NCBI RefSeq assembly: GCF_002102345.1
Contig: NZ_LQPP01000040.1
Span: 124,001 to 188,000 of the forward strand
Direction of reading: 5' to 3'
Source of the DNA: Mycolicibacterium peregrinum
GTDB lineage: Bacteria; Actinomycetota; Actinomycetes; Mycobacteriales; Mycobacteriaceae
Length of the DNA stretch: 64,000 nt
The notes below the pieces were generated by a model. That model had not been told where the DNA came from and ran no database searches. It saw only the letters and a list, made by a program, of their open reading frames with translations. Positions 1 through 9,268 of the stretch are shown here, one piece after another. Within the stretch, counting starts at the first letter, position 1. The number at the start of each line of letters is the position of its first letter. A program made the translations under genes and the position numbers.

Positions 1-77
1 CGCACCGTGTCGTCACCGGTGCGCTGTACCCACTCGTGCTCCGAGGTGTAGTAGAGGTCGGCTGGGATGTCGCTCAC
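1..77 (-). CDS. gcvH: Glycine cleavage system H protein, N-terminal part only
   Basis: Only the first 25 codons lie in the window; the gene continues past its left edge. The GTG start at 77 begins VSDIPADLYYTSEHEWV, which matches the N-terminus of GcvH (YxxxHEWV). GcvH carries the lipoyl group that shuttles the aminomethyl intermediate between the P and T proteins in cytoplasmic glycine cleavage. It is transcribed in the same direction as the DUF881/pgsA2/secA2 genes, the same order as around M. tuberculosis Rv1826, where the next gene is the FHA regulator garA. The lipoylation site is outside the window. Confidence 0.9.
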   Translation of the reverse strand, partial: MSDIPADLYYTSEHEWVQRTGDDTV

Positions 78-114
78 GGCGCTCCTTATTGTCGGGCGGT
101 TGGTGTTGCTGTGC

Positions 115-1044
115 TCACTTGACGGGCTGAGCGTATTGGCGCGGTTTCGGTTGCCGCAAGGCGGTGACGTCGACACGCTCGGCTTGTTGTATCACCATCG
201 TGCCGCCGACACGCTTGACGCTGTCCATTGCCCCGCCGGGAATGTTCATCGCGGCGGCCAGGGTCGGCGGGTCCCCAATGGCCAGAACCGAATACGGCGG
301 CCGCAGAGTCACCTCGTCGACGGTGAGCGCCCCGGGGGTGCCGACGATCCAGGTGTCGATGCCGACCCGGACGGCGGCCTGCTGATCGCCACCGCGGATC
401 TCGAGTGCCTCTGCGCCCGCGGCGCGCAACTCGTTGATCACATCGAGCATGGTCTCGGCGGGAACACCGGGCGCGTTGTCTTCTATGGTGAGCGTCACGC
501 CGGGGCCCGTGGCGGCCACCGTGCCGATCTGGATGGACAGGGCCTCCAGCCGGGACTGGGCGTTCTCGATCGCGGCCTGGTCACTGCTGCCCGAGGCCTG
601 CAGCTGCTGCAGTGTCCGCTGCAGGTCGGCCACCTCGGTGTTGAGCGAGCCCTCACGTTGCTGCAGGGAGTCGAGCAGCACCAGCAGATCCGCCGGGCGC
701 GCGGTCTCCAGCGAATCACCTGACTCGTTCTGGCGGACCTGCGTGACGATCGCCATACCCAGCAGGACGCACAACAGCACCCCGAGCGCGCCGAACACCA
801 GCTGCGAACGGCTACGGCGCACGATTCGCAGGTTCCGGAACCGGCGTGGCGAGACGTCGGCGGGCATCTCGTGGCGGCCGTGGTGCTCGGCAGCGTGCTC
901 TGCGTGATGTTTCGGCTCTGGCTCTGGCTCTGACTCGGGCTCGGAATCCGGTTCGGGCCGGTCCGGCTCAGCGGGCTGGGTCGGCTCGGTCGGACGGTCC
1001 GGCTCGTCCGGATCGTCCTTGGGTGGGGGCTGCGCTTCGCTCAT
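115..1044 (-). CDS. DUF881 membrane protein (Rv1825-like)
   Basis: 309 residues from ATG 1044, one base after the stop of the small basic protein gene. An upstream in-frame ATG at 1155 would read through that gene and gives non-homologous sequence, so it was not used. Order: acidic Pro/Glu-rich cytoplasmic tail (about residues 1-50, repeated PE/DEP), His-rich patch, basic segment, one transmembrane helix (about 81-102, QLVFGALGVLLCVLLGMAIV), a short coiled coil (LLDSLQQREGSLNTEVADLQ), then the extracytoplasmic DUF881 domain ending in TALRQPKPRQYAQPVK. DUF881 proteins flank the small basic protein in many actinobacteria and are linked to division/envelope functions, but the biochemical role is not established. 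Likely co-transcribed with the next three genes. Confidence 0.85.
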   Translation of the reverse strand: MSEAQPPPKDDPDEPDRPTEPTQPAEPDRPEPDSEPESEPEPEPKHHAEHAAEHHGRHEMPADVSPRRFRNLRIVRRSRSQLVFGALGVLLCVLLGMAIVTQVRQNESGDSLETARPADLLVLLDSLQQREGSLNTEVADLQRTLQQLQASGSSDQAAIENAQSRLEALSIQIGTVAATGPGVTLTIEDNAPGVPAETMLDVINELRAAGAEALEIRGGDQQAAVRVGIDTWIVGTPGALTVDEVTLRPPYSVLAIGDPPTLAAAMNIPGGAMDSVKRVGGTMVIQQAERVDVTALRQPKPRQYAQPVK

Positions 1045-1045
1045 G

Positions 1046-1378
1046 TCAGGCGCCGAACAACCTGCGCCGCAATGCGGCGGCGTTGCCGAAGATCCGGATG
1101 CCGAGGACCACGATGATGGCCGTCGACAGCTGGGTACCGACGCCGAGCTGATCACCGACGTACACGATCAACGCGGCCACCAACACGTTGAACACGAACG
1201 AGACCACGAACACCTTGGCGTCGAATATGCGCTCCAGGTAGGCGCGCAACCCACCGAACACCGCATCCAGCGCCGCCACGACGGCGATGGGCAGGTATGG
1301 CTCGACGAAGTCGGGAACGCTGGGGTGGAACACCAACCCGAGCACGATCCCGACTACCAGTGCGACGATCCCGATCAT
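1046..1378 (-). CDS. Small basic protein family membrane protein (Rv1824-like)
   Basis: 110 residues with three hydrophobic helices (IGIVALVVGIVLGLVF; LPIAVVAALDAVFGGLRAYL; VFVVSFVFNVLVAALIVYVG) and a basic C-terminus (RRRLF). Length and composition match the Sbp family, which in Gram-positive bacteria is encoded between two DUF881 genes, exactly as here. It is probably an integral membrane partner of the DUF881 proteins. The ATG at 1378 lies 28 bases after the preceding DUF881 stop. Confidence 0.85.
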   Translation of the reverse strand: MIGIVALVVGIVLGLVFHPSVPDFVEPYLPIAVVAALDAVFGGLRAYLERIFDAKVFVVSFVFNVLVAALIVYVGDQLGVGTQLSTAIIVVLGIRIFGNAAALRRRLFGA

Positions 1379-1406
1379 CTAGCGGTCCATCCTGTGCACC
1401 TCAGGC

Positions 1407-2306
1407 CTATCCAATCTGTTTGGCGAAGTTGACATCTCGCACCGACACCGCGGGCACGGTCAGGCCGTCACCCGCACTCACGTTCACCCCTACCCCGTAG
1501 GAAGTCTCCAATAACCGGAGCCGTTGCAGGCCCGGGGTCCGGTCGAAGGCGTCGGCCATCCCCTTCGGCGGTCCGATGGCCACAATGGCATACGGACTGG
1601 TGATCGGCTGGTTGTCGACCAGAATCCCGCCGCCTGCCTGGCGGATCGTCACCCCGGCGCCGACCCGCACGCCGCCTACCGAAACCGCCTCTGCGCCACT
1701 GGCCCACAGCGAATTCACCACCAGCTGCAGGTCCCGGTCGAGGATGATCTGCTGTCCACCGGCAACCCGCTGTTTCGACACGTCGCTGAGGTCCTTGGAC
1801 AGACCGGGATCGGTGACCGTGACGGTCAGCCCGGGACCGATCATCGGGATGGCGGCCGCTTCGATGTTGGCGGTGTCCAGACTGCCGAGCAGATGCTGAC
1901 CGTTTTCGTCCATGCCGAGTCTGCTGCGTCGCTCGGCGTCCACCTGATCGACGAGCGCATCGCGTTCGGAACTGGCCTTGTCGGCACCGATCTGCGCCGC
2001 CCGCACCCGCCCGGCAAGGGTGTGCTGGGCTTCGCGGGCCGCGGGCGCCGCGGTCTGGGCCTGGCCGGCGGCCACCGCGAACACTGTCGCGATCGCCCCC
2101 GCACCGACCACCAACCACGCGAAATCGCGGATTCGCCGACGTGGTCGATCGCCGGCCTCACGGGCCGCCGCTGCGGCGGCGTAACCCGGATCGAGGTGCT
2201 CTGAGAGCAACGACCGCAGCAGCGAGGGCAGTGGGATCCGCTTGGGCGCGTGGGCCTCATGGTCGTTGAGTCCTGCTCCCGACTCATAGCCGCCCAGCGT
2301 GCTCAT
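1407..2306 (-). CDS. DUF881 membrane protein (Rv1823-like)
   Basis: 299 residues from the ATG at 2306, which overlaps the pgsA2 stop in an ATGA. Longer in-frame extensions run inside pgsA2 and are rejected. A cytoplasmic N-terminus (MSTLGGYESGAG) is followed by one transmembrane helix (FAWLVVGAGAIATVFAVAAG, about residue 63), a charged helical stretch likely to coil (SSERDALVDQVDAERRSR) and a DUF881 domain ending VSVRDVNFAKQIG. It is the paralogue of the other DUF881 gene, on the far side of the small basic protein gene. Predicted single-pass membrane protein; molecular function unknown. Confidence 0.85.
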   Translation of the reverse strand: MSTLGGYESGAGLNDHEAHAPKRIPLPSLLRSLLSEHLDPGYAAAAAAREAGDRPRRRIRDFAWLVVGAGAIATVFAVAAGQAQTAAPAAREAQHTLAGRVRAAQIGADKASSERDALVDQVDAERRSRLGMDENGQHLLGSLDTANIEAAAIPMIGPGLTVTVTDPGLSKDLSDVSKQRVAGGQQIILDRDLQLVVNSLWASGAEAVSVGGVRVGAGVTIRQAGGGILVDNQPITSPYAIVAIGPPKGMADAFDRTPGLQRLRLLETSYGVGVNVSAGDGLTVPAVSVRDVNFAKQIG

Positions 2307-2926
2307 GATCTGACGGGGAGTTGACGCACCACCATGCCCACCTGGACCAGGTACAGCACGGCCGACCACAGATAGAGCGCCACACCCCACAGCAGGAAGG
2401 CCCATCCGCAGGCCAGCGCCACCCGACTCCACGTCGCATCCCACTGCCCGAGCAATATCCACGGGAACCCGGACATCAGCGCGAAGGTGGCGGCCTTGCC
2501 CAGATATGTCACCGGCAGCGCGGTAAGTCCGCGCCGGCGTAGGAGCGGCAGCGTGGCGGCAAGCACCACGTCGCGCGCGAGCAGGGTCAGCACCACCCAC
2601 CACGGCACCACGCCGTACAGCGCGAGGGCGACCGGCACGGTGACCATGTAGATCCGGTCGACGAGGGGGTCGAGCAGTTCGCCGAGCCGCGATGACTGAT
2701 TGTCGACGAGGCGTGCGATCTTGCCGTCGGCCCAGTCCGAGAAGCCGCTGAACATCAGGATCGCCACGGCCCAGCCGTTGGCGTGTGCACCGAACAGAAG
2801 CCAGAGGAATACCGGCACCAGCACGAGGCGCAGCGCACTGAGCGCGTTGGGCACCGTGAGCACCCGGTCGCGTCCGACATCCGGCGCCGGTGCGCTCCTG
2901 CCCTCAGGAGCAGGCGCGTGGTCCAT
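2303..2926 (-). CDS. pgsA2: CDP-alcohol phosphatidyltransferase (PgsA2-type)
   Basis: 207 residues with about five to six hydrophobic helices. The CDP-alcohol phosphotransferase signature is complete: FSDWADGKIAR followed by GELLDPLVD, i.e. D-x2-DG-x2-AR ... G-x3-D-x3-D, whose aspartates bind metal and the CDP-activated substrate. The family transfers phosphatidyl groups from CDP-diacylglycerol to alcohols such as glycerol 3-phosphate at the inner membrane; the exact acceptor cannot be read here. The ATG is 9 bases downstream of the secA2 stop and the gene overlaps the next DUF881 gene, so secA2-pgsA2-DUF881-sbp-DUF881 looks like one transcription unit. Confidence 0.9.
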   Translation of the reverse strand: MDHAPAPEGRSAPAPDVGRDRVLTVPNALSALRLVLVPVFLWLLFGAHANGWAVAILMFSGFSDWADGKIARLVDNQSSRLGELLDPLVDRIYMVTVPVALALYGVVPWWVVLTLLARDVVLAATLPLLRRRGLTALPVTYLGKAATFALMSGFPWILLGQWDATWSRVALACGWAFLLWGVALYLWSAVLYLVQVGMVVRQLPVRS

Positions 2927-2935
2927 GTCTAAAAC

Positions 2936-5281
2936 CTAGCGGAACACACCCGGCAGGCTCAGCGCCGACATGGTGTCGTCGTTGAGCGGATTGTCGTGGA
3001 CCATGTACGTCCACGTCGATGTCGGCCGCGCCAGCTTCGACAGATCGATGCCCGGCTCGCCCTCGATGTCGTCGGCCGTGTCGAAGGTCTGCTGGGCTGC
3101 CTCGATGGCGTCGGCGGCCAGCGAGGCGAAAGCGTCGACGGCCATCCGGTGGAACTCGTCGAGCGGGTTCTGCCGGCCCAGTGCCCGCAGATGGATGCTC
3201 TCGCGGATGTCGGCGAGGAATGCCAGGTGATCACACCAACCGCGGTCGAGGTGGTAGAGCATGATCAACCGACAGATCTTGGTGAGCTTCTCCTCGGCGT
3301 CCTCTCCCAGATCCTCGGCCAGCTTGGCGTAGCGCTCGGGTGAGCGGGCCTCGAGTTCCTGGCGGGCGGTGTCGGTGCGGAGCAGGGTTTCGCGACGCTC
3401 GACGATGATCGCGCGCTGCTGGGCGATGAGTTGGTTGTAGCGCCAGGTGTTGGCGTGCACGTCGAGCAGTCGGCCCTCGGCGACCCGCTGCGCGTGGTCG
3501 AGCAGACCGGCCGCCTTGGGTGTGCTGACGCGGCCGTCCTCGTCGGTTTCGGTCGGCAACTTGGTTTCGTCGAGGTGAGCTGCCACCACCTCGTCCTCCC
3601 AGCTTGAGAAGAACACCGTCGATCCGGGATCGCCCTGACGTCCGGCGCGGCCACGCAACTGGTTGTCCAGGCGTTCGGTGTGGTGCCGGCCGGTGCCGAC
3701 CACGTGCAGCCCGCCGAGGTCGGCCACCTTCTCCTTCTCGGCCGAGTCGTCCGCCGCATCGGATCCGCCCAGGCGGATGTCGGTGCCGCGGCCGGCCATC
3801 TGGGTGGACACCGTGACCGAGCCGAGCTTGCCTGCCTCGGCGATCACGGAGGCTTCTTCGGCGTCGTTCTTGGCGTTGAGCACGACGGCGGGGACGCCCG
3901 CCTTGACCAGCCTGCGGTGCAGGTCTTCGGACTCGGCCACGTCGTGGGTGCCGACGAGGATCGGCTGACCGGTCTCGTGCACCTCGGCGATGTGCTCGAC
4001 GATGGCGTGGTTCTTGGCGGCCTCGGTGAGGTACACCCGGTCCGTCTCGTCCTCGCGGATATTCGGCTTGTTCGGTGGGATCGGCGACACCCCGAGCTTG
4101 TAGAACTGGCGCAACTGCTCGCCGGCGGCCAGCGCGGTACCGGTCATGCCGCACACCGTGGGATAGCGATTGACCAGCGCCTGCACCGTGATGGTGTCGA
4201 GCACTTCACCGGTTTCGGTGGTCTCGATGCCTTCCTTGGCCTCGACGGCGGCCTGCAGACCGTCCGGCCAGCGCTGCAGCGAGGCGATCCGGCCGCGGGA
4301 CGCGTTGATCAGGTGCACCGCGCCATCCCGGACGATGTAGTGCACATCGCGCTGGAGCAGCACGTGCGCGTGCAGCGCGACGTTGACCTCGGTGAGCGTG
4401 GTGGCGACGTGCTCCTCGGAGTACAGGTCGATGTTGCCGAGGCGGGCCTCCAGCTTGCGGGCGCCGGCCTCGGTGAGGTGCACGTTGCGGTTGTCGTCGT
4501 CGGTGTCGTAGTCCGTTCCGGCGGTGAGGTCGCCGACCATCCGGATGACCTCGACGCGCGGCTGCTCCCGGTGGCTGGTGCCGGCCAGCACCAGCGGCAC
4601 CAGCGCCTCGTCGACCAGCACCGAGTCGGCCTCGTCGATCAGCGCGACGTCGGGATTGGGTGACACCAGATCGTCGACGTCGGTGACCAGCTGGTCCCGC
4701 AGGACGTCGAACCCGATCTCGTTGACCGACGCATAGGTGACGTTGCATTCGTAGGCGGCGCGCCGCTCTTCGGCTGTCGAGTCCTCGGTGATCCAGCCGA
4801 CGGTCAGCCCCAGCGCCTCCAGCAGCGGACCCATCCATTCCGCGTCGCGTTTGGCCAGGTAGTCGTTGATGGTGATGACATGCACGTGCCGGCCGCCGAT
4901 GGCGTACCCGGCCGCGGCGATCGCCCCGGACAGGGTCTTGCCCTCACCGGTCGCCATCTCGACGACGTCGCCGGCGAGCATGCGCAGGGCCCCGAGCAGC
5001 TGTACGTCGAAAGGCCGGAGACCCGTGGTCCGCTCGGCGGCCTCGCGCGCCAGCGCCAGGAACTGTGGCATGTCGGCGGAGGCGGCCAGGTCCTCCAGCT
5101 CAAGCAATTTGGCAGCCTTGGTGAGCTGCTCGTCGTCGAGCTTGGCAGCCTTGTCTTCGAACGTGGCTGCACCCTTGACCTCTGAGAGCGACCGGGCCTC
5201 GTTCCGCTCGGTACTGGCCCCCAGTAGCTTCCAGAACTTGCTGCTCAAGCGGCCCGGTTTGGCGCTGGACGTCTTCGGCAC
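2936..5281 (-). CDS. secA2: Accessory preprotein translocase ATPase SecA2
   Basis: 781 residues from GTG 5281, the usual size of mycobacterial SecA2 and shorter than housekeeping SecA1. Visible features: SecA motor with Walker A TGEGKT (111-116), DEAD box LIDEADSV (216-219), helicase motif TQMAGRGTDIRLGG and arginine-rich motif QLRGRAGRQGDPGS. The C-terminal zinc-binding Cys motif of SecA1 is absent, as expected for SecA2. The protein drives export of a subset of envelope proteins and solute-binding lipoproteins through SecYEG. Its position beside pgsA2 is the conserved mycobacterial locus. Divergent from the BacA-like gene, with about 110 bases between them. Confidence 0.95.
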   Translation of the reverse strand: MPKTSSAKPGRLSSKFWKLLGASTERNEARSLSEVKGAATFEDKAAKLDDEQLTKAAKLLELEDLAASADMPQFLALAREAAERTTGLRPFDVQLLGALRMLAGDVVEMATGEGKTLSGAIAAAGYAIGGRHVHVITINDYLAKRDAEWMGPLLEALGLTVGWITEDSTAEERRAAYECNVTYASVNEIGFDVLRDQLVTDVDDLVSPNPDVALIDEADSVLVDEALVPLVLAGTSHREQPRVEVIRMVGDLTAGTDYDTDDDNRNVHLTEAGARKLEARLGNIDLYSEEHVATTLTEVNVALHAHVLLQRDVHYIVRDGAVHLINASRGRIASLQRWPDGLQAAVEAKEGIETTETGEVLDTITVQALVNRYPTVCGMTGTALAAGEQLRQFYKLGVSPIPPNKPNIREDETDRVYLTEAAKNHAIVEHIAEVHETGQPILVGTHDVAESEDLHRRLVKAGVPAVVLNAKNDAEEASVIAEAGKLGSVTVSTQMAGRGTDIRLGGSDAADDSAEKEKVADLGGLHVVGTGRHHTERLDNQLRGRAGRQGDPGSTVFFSSWEDEVVAAHLDETKLPTETDEDGRVSTPKAAGLLDHAQRVAEGRLLDVHANTWRYNQLIAQQRAIIVERRETLLRTDTARQELEARSPERYAKLAEDLGEDAEEKLTKICRLIMLYHLDRGWCDHLAFLADIRESIHLRALGRQNPLDEFHRMAVDAFASLAADAIEAAQQTFDTADDIEGEPGIDLSKLARPTSTWTYMVHDNPLNDDTMSALSLPGVFR

Positions 5282-5390
5282 ATGTTCACGGTACGCGGGC
5301 GCGCCGAGTGTCCCGGAAACCGGATCGGCGCAGCCACGCCTGGAGCCGTCCGGCCGGGCTCATGGCAGCTGATGGGGGTACTTTGCCCGC

Positions 5391-7322
5391 ATGGAGATGT
5401 TCACCCCGACACTGGACTGGGGCGACGAGCTCGCGACGTCGCTGGTGTGGATCGCCAAGGGCTGGCTGATCGCTGCCATAAGCACCCTGGTGATCCTGGT
5501 GCTGATCGCCAGGTTCACCGCCTGGGGCAGGCAGTACTGGCGGATCACCAGCGGGTATTTCACCGGGCGCGACAGCGTGATCGTGTGGGCCTGGCTGGGT
5601 GCGATGCTGCTGTCGGTGATCGCCGGGGTGCGGCTGGCGGTGCTCTTCAGCTATCAGGGCAACGACATGATGACCAGCTTCCAGGTGATCGCCGGCGGCA
5701 TCTCCAGCGGCAACGAGGCTGTGAAGGTCTCGGGTAAAGACGGGTTCTGGCTGTCGCTGGGCGTGTTCGCGCTGCTGGCAGCGATCCATATCGCCCGGAT
5801 CATGCTCGACATCTATATGGCGCAACGGTTCATGCTCCGTTGGCGGGCCTGGCTGACCACCCAGCTCACCGGTGACTGGCTGGACGGCAAGGCCTACTAC
5901 CGCACGCGCTTCATCGACGACACCATCGACAATCCGGACCAGCGCATCCAGGCCGACATCGACACTTTCACCGCGGGCATCGACTCGCTGCCCAACCGTC
6001 CGAGCGCCAGCTCGACGAGCACCCTGTTGTTCGGCTCCATCTATTCGGTGGCCTCGATGATTTCGTTCACCGCGATTCTGTGGAACCTGTCCGGCGAAAT
6101 CACCTTGCCCCTGGTCGGTATCGACCTGCCCCGGGCCATCTTCTGGATCGGCATCGTCTACGTCCTGTTCGCCACGGTCGTGGCGTTCTGGCTCGGCCGG
6201 CCGATCATCCGGCTGGCCTTCAACAACGAGAAGTACAACGCGGCCTTCCGCTATGCGCTGGTGCGGCTGCGTGACGCTTCGGAAGCGGTGGCCTTCTACC
6301 GCGGCGAGATCGCCGAACGCACCGGGCTGCGGAAGCTGTTCGCGCCGGTGGTGTCGAACTACCGCAACTACATCAACCGGATGGTCAAGTTCCTGGGCTG
6401 GAACAACTCGATCGACCAGGCCCAGGAGCTCATCCCCTACATCGTGCAATTTCCGCGGTTCTACAGCGGAGAGATCACGCTGGGCGCGCTGAACCAGACC
6501 GCCAGCGCCTTCCGCAGCCTTCTCGACGGGTTGTCGTTCTTCCGGAACGCCTACGACCAATTCGCCGGCTACCGCGCCGCGATCATGCGTCTGCACGGGC
6601 TGGTCGTGGCGAACGAGGAGGCCAGGGCCCTGCCTGAGGTGACCACCCTGCCGTGTGTGGACGGCACGGTGAAGCTCACCGACATCGAGGTCCGCACCCC
6701 CGACGGCAGGCAACTCATCAATCCCCTCGACCTGCACCTGCAGGTGGGTGACACCTTGGTGATCACCGGGCGCTCCGGCAGCGGCAAGACCACGCTGCTG
6801 CGCAGCCTCGCCGAACTGTGGCCGTTCACGTCGGGCACCCTGACCCGCCCGTGCGGGCCCAACGAAACCATGTTCCTCTCGCAGTTGCCGTACGTCCCGC
6901 TCGGCGACCTGCGCGCCGTGGTTACCTATCCGGGCGAGGAAGGCTCCGTCGACGACGAGACCCTCAAGCGGACACTCGACGAGGTGGCCCTCGCACATCT
7001 GGTCAGCCGGCTCGACGAGGTCCAGGACTGGGCCAAGGTGCTGTCTCCCGGCGAGCAACAACGGATTGCGTTCGCCCGCATCTTGCTCGTCAAGCCCAAG
7101 GTGGTGTTCCTCGACGAGTCGACGTCCGCGCTCGACGAGGGCCTGGAGTTCATGCTGTACCAGCGGGTGCGCACCGACCTGCCGGACACCATCCTGGTCA
7201 GCGTCAGCCACCGCACCACGGTCGAGCAGCACCACACCCACGAACTCGAGCTGCTCGGTGACGGTGAATGGCGACTCGGGCGAATCGAAGACGACGCGAC
7301 GGGCCTGGTCAAGCAACCCTGA
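5391..7322 (+). CDS. bacA: BacA/SbmA-type ABC transporter, copy 1 (Rv1819c-like)
   Basis: 643 residues. The N-terminal half is an SbmA/BacA-type membrane domain with six hydrophobic helices (from VILVLIARFTAWGRQYWRI). The C-terminal half is an ABC ATPase: Walker A GRSGSGKTT (about 460), signature LSPGEQQR, Walker B VVFLDESTSALDE and switch histidine in VSVSHRTT. The mycobacterial orthologue Rv1819c moves cobalamin and hydrophilic antimicrobial peptides across the inner membrane; the same role is inferred. It forms a tandem pair with the next gene, 32 bases apart. The first residues MEMFTPTLDWG closely resemble those of copy 2, supporting this start and a duplication. Confidence 0.9.
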   Translation: MEMFTPTLDWGDELATSLVWIAKGWLIAAISTLVILVLIARFTAWGRQYWRITSGYFTGRDSVIVWAWLGAMLLSVIAGVRLAVLFSYQGNDMMTSFQVIAGGISSGNEAVKVSGKDGFWLSLGVFALLAAIHIARIMLDIYMAQRFMLRWRAWLTTQLTGDWLDGKAYYRTRFIDDTIDNPDQRIQADIDTFTAGIDSLPNRPSASSTSTLLFGSIYSVASMISFTAILWNLSGEITLPLVGIDLPRAIFWIGIVYVLFATVVAFWLGRPIIRLAFNNEKYNAAFRYALVRLRDASEAVAFYRGEIAERTGLRKLFAPVVSNYRNYINRMVKFLGWNNSIDQAQELIPYIVQFPRFYSGEITLGALNQTASAFRSLLDGLSFFRNAYDQFAGYRAAIMRLHGLVVANEEARALPEVTTLPCVDGTVKLTDIEVRTPDGRQLINPLDLHLQVGDTLVITGRSGSGKTTLLRSLAELWPFTSGTLTRPCGPNETMFLSQLPYVPLGDLRAVVTYPGEEGSVDDETLKRTLDEVALAHLVSRLDEVQDWAKVLSPGEQQRIAFARILLVKPKVVFLDESTSALDEGLEFMLYQRVRTDLPDTILVSVSHRTTVEQHHTHELELLGDGEWRLGRIEDDATGLVKQP

Positions 7323-7354
7323 TCGGCCCGTAGTTCCCGGTAACTTCCCGGGGT

Positions 7355-9268
7355 ATGGAGATGTTCGCCCAGTCGCTGGACTGGGGCAACGAGATCCTCG
7401 GATCCCTGGTCTGGGTCCTCAAGGCGTGGACGATCGGCTCTGTAGCGCTGGTCGTAGTCGCGGCCCTGCTGGCCCGCTTCACCACATGGGGCCGTCAGTT
7501 CTGGCGGGTCTCCGGCGGCTATTTCATTGGGCGCGAGAGCTTTCCGGTGTGGGCGCTGCTGGGTGTCCTGCTGTTCTCGGTGATGCTCTCGGTGCGGATG
7601 GACGTGTTGTTCAGCTACTACGTGAACGACCAGACCACTGCGCTTCAGGTGGCGTTCTCGGGCGCCGGTTCAGGTGACGAAGCGGTCCGCCGTTCGGGAA
7701 TCGACGGGTTCTGGCACTCGATCGTGATCTTCGCGATGTTGGTGACAGCTGATATCACCCGCACCCTGCTCGACCTGTATCTCATGCAGTACTTCATCAT
7801 TCGCTGGCGCGTCTGGCTCACCAACCGGCTGACCGGCGACTGGCTCGACGAGCGTGCCTACTATCGCGGCCGGTTCATCGGCGGTTTCGGCGGAACCCCG
7901 ATCGACAACCCGGATCAGCGGATCCAGCAGGACATCGACGTCTTCACCACCGGCACCGGCCCCGAGACCAACACGCCGACCGTCGCCACCGCGCAGACTC
8001 TGGTGTTCGGGTCGGTGTACTCGATCGTGTCGGTCGTCGCATTCACGCCGATCCTGTGGAACCTCGCCGGCCCGTTGACCCTTTTCGGTGTCACCGTGCC
8101 GAAGGCGTTGTTCTGGATCGCCCTGCTGTGGGTGGCGATCACGACGGTCGTGGCGATCTGGATCGGCAGACCGATGATCCGGCTGACGTTCCGCAACTCG
8201 CTGACCAATGCGGCGTTCCGCTATGCACTCGTGCGCATCCGTGACGGTGCCGAGGCAGTCGGCTTTTATCACGGTGAACGCACGGAACGCGGCACGCTGT
8301 CGGATCGGTTCGCCAACGTGATCACCAACTATCGAAGGCTCGTGCGCCGAGGCGTCGCGTTCCTCGGCTGGAATCGGTCCATCAACCAAATCATCGATCC
8401 CCTGCCGCTGATCATTCAGGCACCTCGGTTGTTCGCGGGTCAGCTCACGTACGGCGACGTCTTGCAGTCGGCCGGCGCGTTCAACAACGTGCAGAGCTCA
8501 TTGAGCTTCTTCCGCTCGGTGTACGACGCCTTCGCCGGATACCGGGCCGCGATCATCCGTCTCGACGGACTCGTCACCGCAAACGAACAGGCAAGGGCGC
8601 TACCACGATTGGACACCGGCATGAGTGCCAACGGCGGGGTGGAACTAGAGGATGTCGAGGTGCGGTCACCTCACGGCGACCTGCTGCTGCACAACCTCGA
8701 CCTGCAACTCGCACCCGGCGATTCGCTGGTCATCACCGGGCCGTCCGGTACCGGGAAGACGACGCTGCTGCGTAGCCTGGCGCGGCTGTGGCCGTACGGA
8801 TCGGGCACTGTGCGTTATCCCGAGCAGGGTGAGGTCATGTTCCTGTCGCAGCTCCCCTATGCCCCGCTGGGCGATCTGCGGACGGTGGCCTGCTATCCCT
8901 CACCCACCGGTACCTACACCGACGACGAGATCCGGGCCGCTCTCGACAAGGTCGCCCTCGGCAATCTGACGTCCCGTCTGGACGAGGACGCCGATTGGGG
9001 AAAGGTGCTGTCCCCCGGCGAGCAGCAGCGGATCGCGTTCGCCCGGATTCTGCTGGCGCGGCCGTCTGCGGTGTTCCTGGACGAGGCCACCTCGGCGCTC
9101 GATGCCGGTCAGCAGTACGCGTTGTACTCGACCCTGCGCACCGAGCTGCCCGATTGCATCGTGGTCAGCATCAGCCACCGGGACAGCGTGAACCGGCTCC
9201 ACGACCGTCGCCTGGAACTGCTCGGCGACGGTCGGTGGCAGCTCGCGTCCGTCGGCTTGCCGACTTAA
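7355..9268 (+). CDS. BacA/SbmA-type ABC transporter, copy 2
   Basis: 637 residues with the same two-part architecture as the upstream gene: N-terminal SbmA/BacA-like helices, then an ABC domain with Walker A GPSGTGKTT, signature LSPGEQQR, Walker B AVFLDEATSALDA and switch histidine VSISHRDS. N-termini align (MEMFAQSLDWGNE versus MEMFTPTLDWGDE), as do long middle segments (IDNPDQRIQ, FFRxxYDxFAGYRAAI). Copy 2 has a small insertion near GGFGGTPIDNP. Probably co-transcribed with copy 1. The two half-transporters could homodimerise separately or form a heterodimer. Substrate specificity of the second copy is unknown. Confidence 0.9.
   Translation: MEMFAQSLDWGNEILGSLVWVLKAWTIGSVALVVVAALLARFTTWGRQFWRVSGGYFIGRESFPVWALLGVLLFSVMLSVRMDVLFSYYVNDQTTALQVAFSGAGSGDEAVRRSGIDGFWHSIVIFAMLVTADITRTLLDLYLMQYFIIRWRVWLTNRLTGDWLDERAYYRGRFIGGFGGTPIDNPDQRIQQDIDVFTTGTGPETNTPTVATAQTLVFGSVYSIVSVVAFTPILWNLAGPLTLFGVTVPKALFWIALLWVAITTVVAIWIGRPMIRLTFRNSLTNAAFRYALVRIRDGAEAVGFYHGERTERGTLSDRFANVITNYRRLVRRGVAFLGWNRSINQIIDPLPLIIQAPRLFAGQLTYGDVLQSAGAFNNVQSSLSFFRSVYDAFAGYRAAIIRLDGLVTANEQARALPRLDTGMSANGGVELEDVEVRSPHGDLLLHNLDLQLAPGDSLVITGPSGTGKTTLLRSLARLWPYGSGTVRYPEQGEVMFLSQLPYAPLGDLRTVACYPSPTGTYTDDEIRAALDKVALGNLTSRLDEDADWGKVLSPGEQQRIAFARILLARPSAVFLDEATSALDAGQQYALYSTLRTELPDCIVVSISHRDSVNRLHDRRLELLGDGRWQLASVGLPT

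Noticed and set aside
3680..4663. 327-residue plus-strand frame inside secA2
   Set aside because: Shadow of SecA2 with Gly/Asp/Val composition and no domain.
5286..7316. 676-residue open frame on the minus strand opposite the first BacA gene
   Set aside because: Shadow of the real gene in high-GC DNA: low-complexity His/Gln/Arg-rich composition, no family motifs, and the plus-strand frame is a clear ABC transporter.
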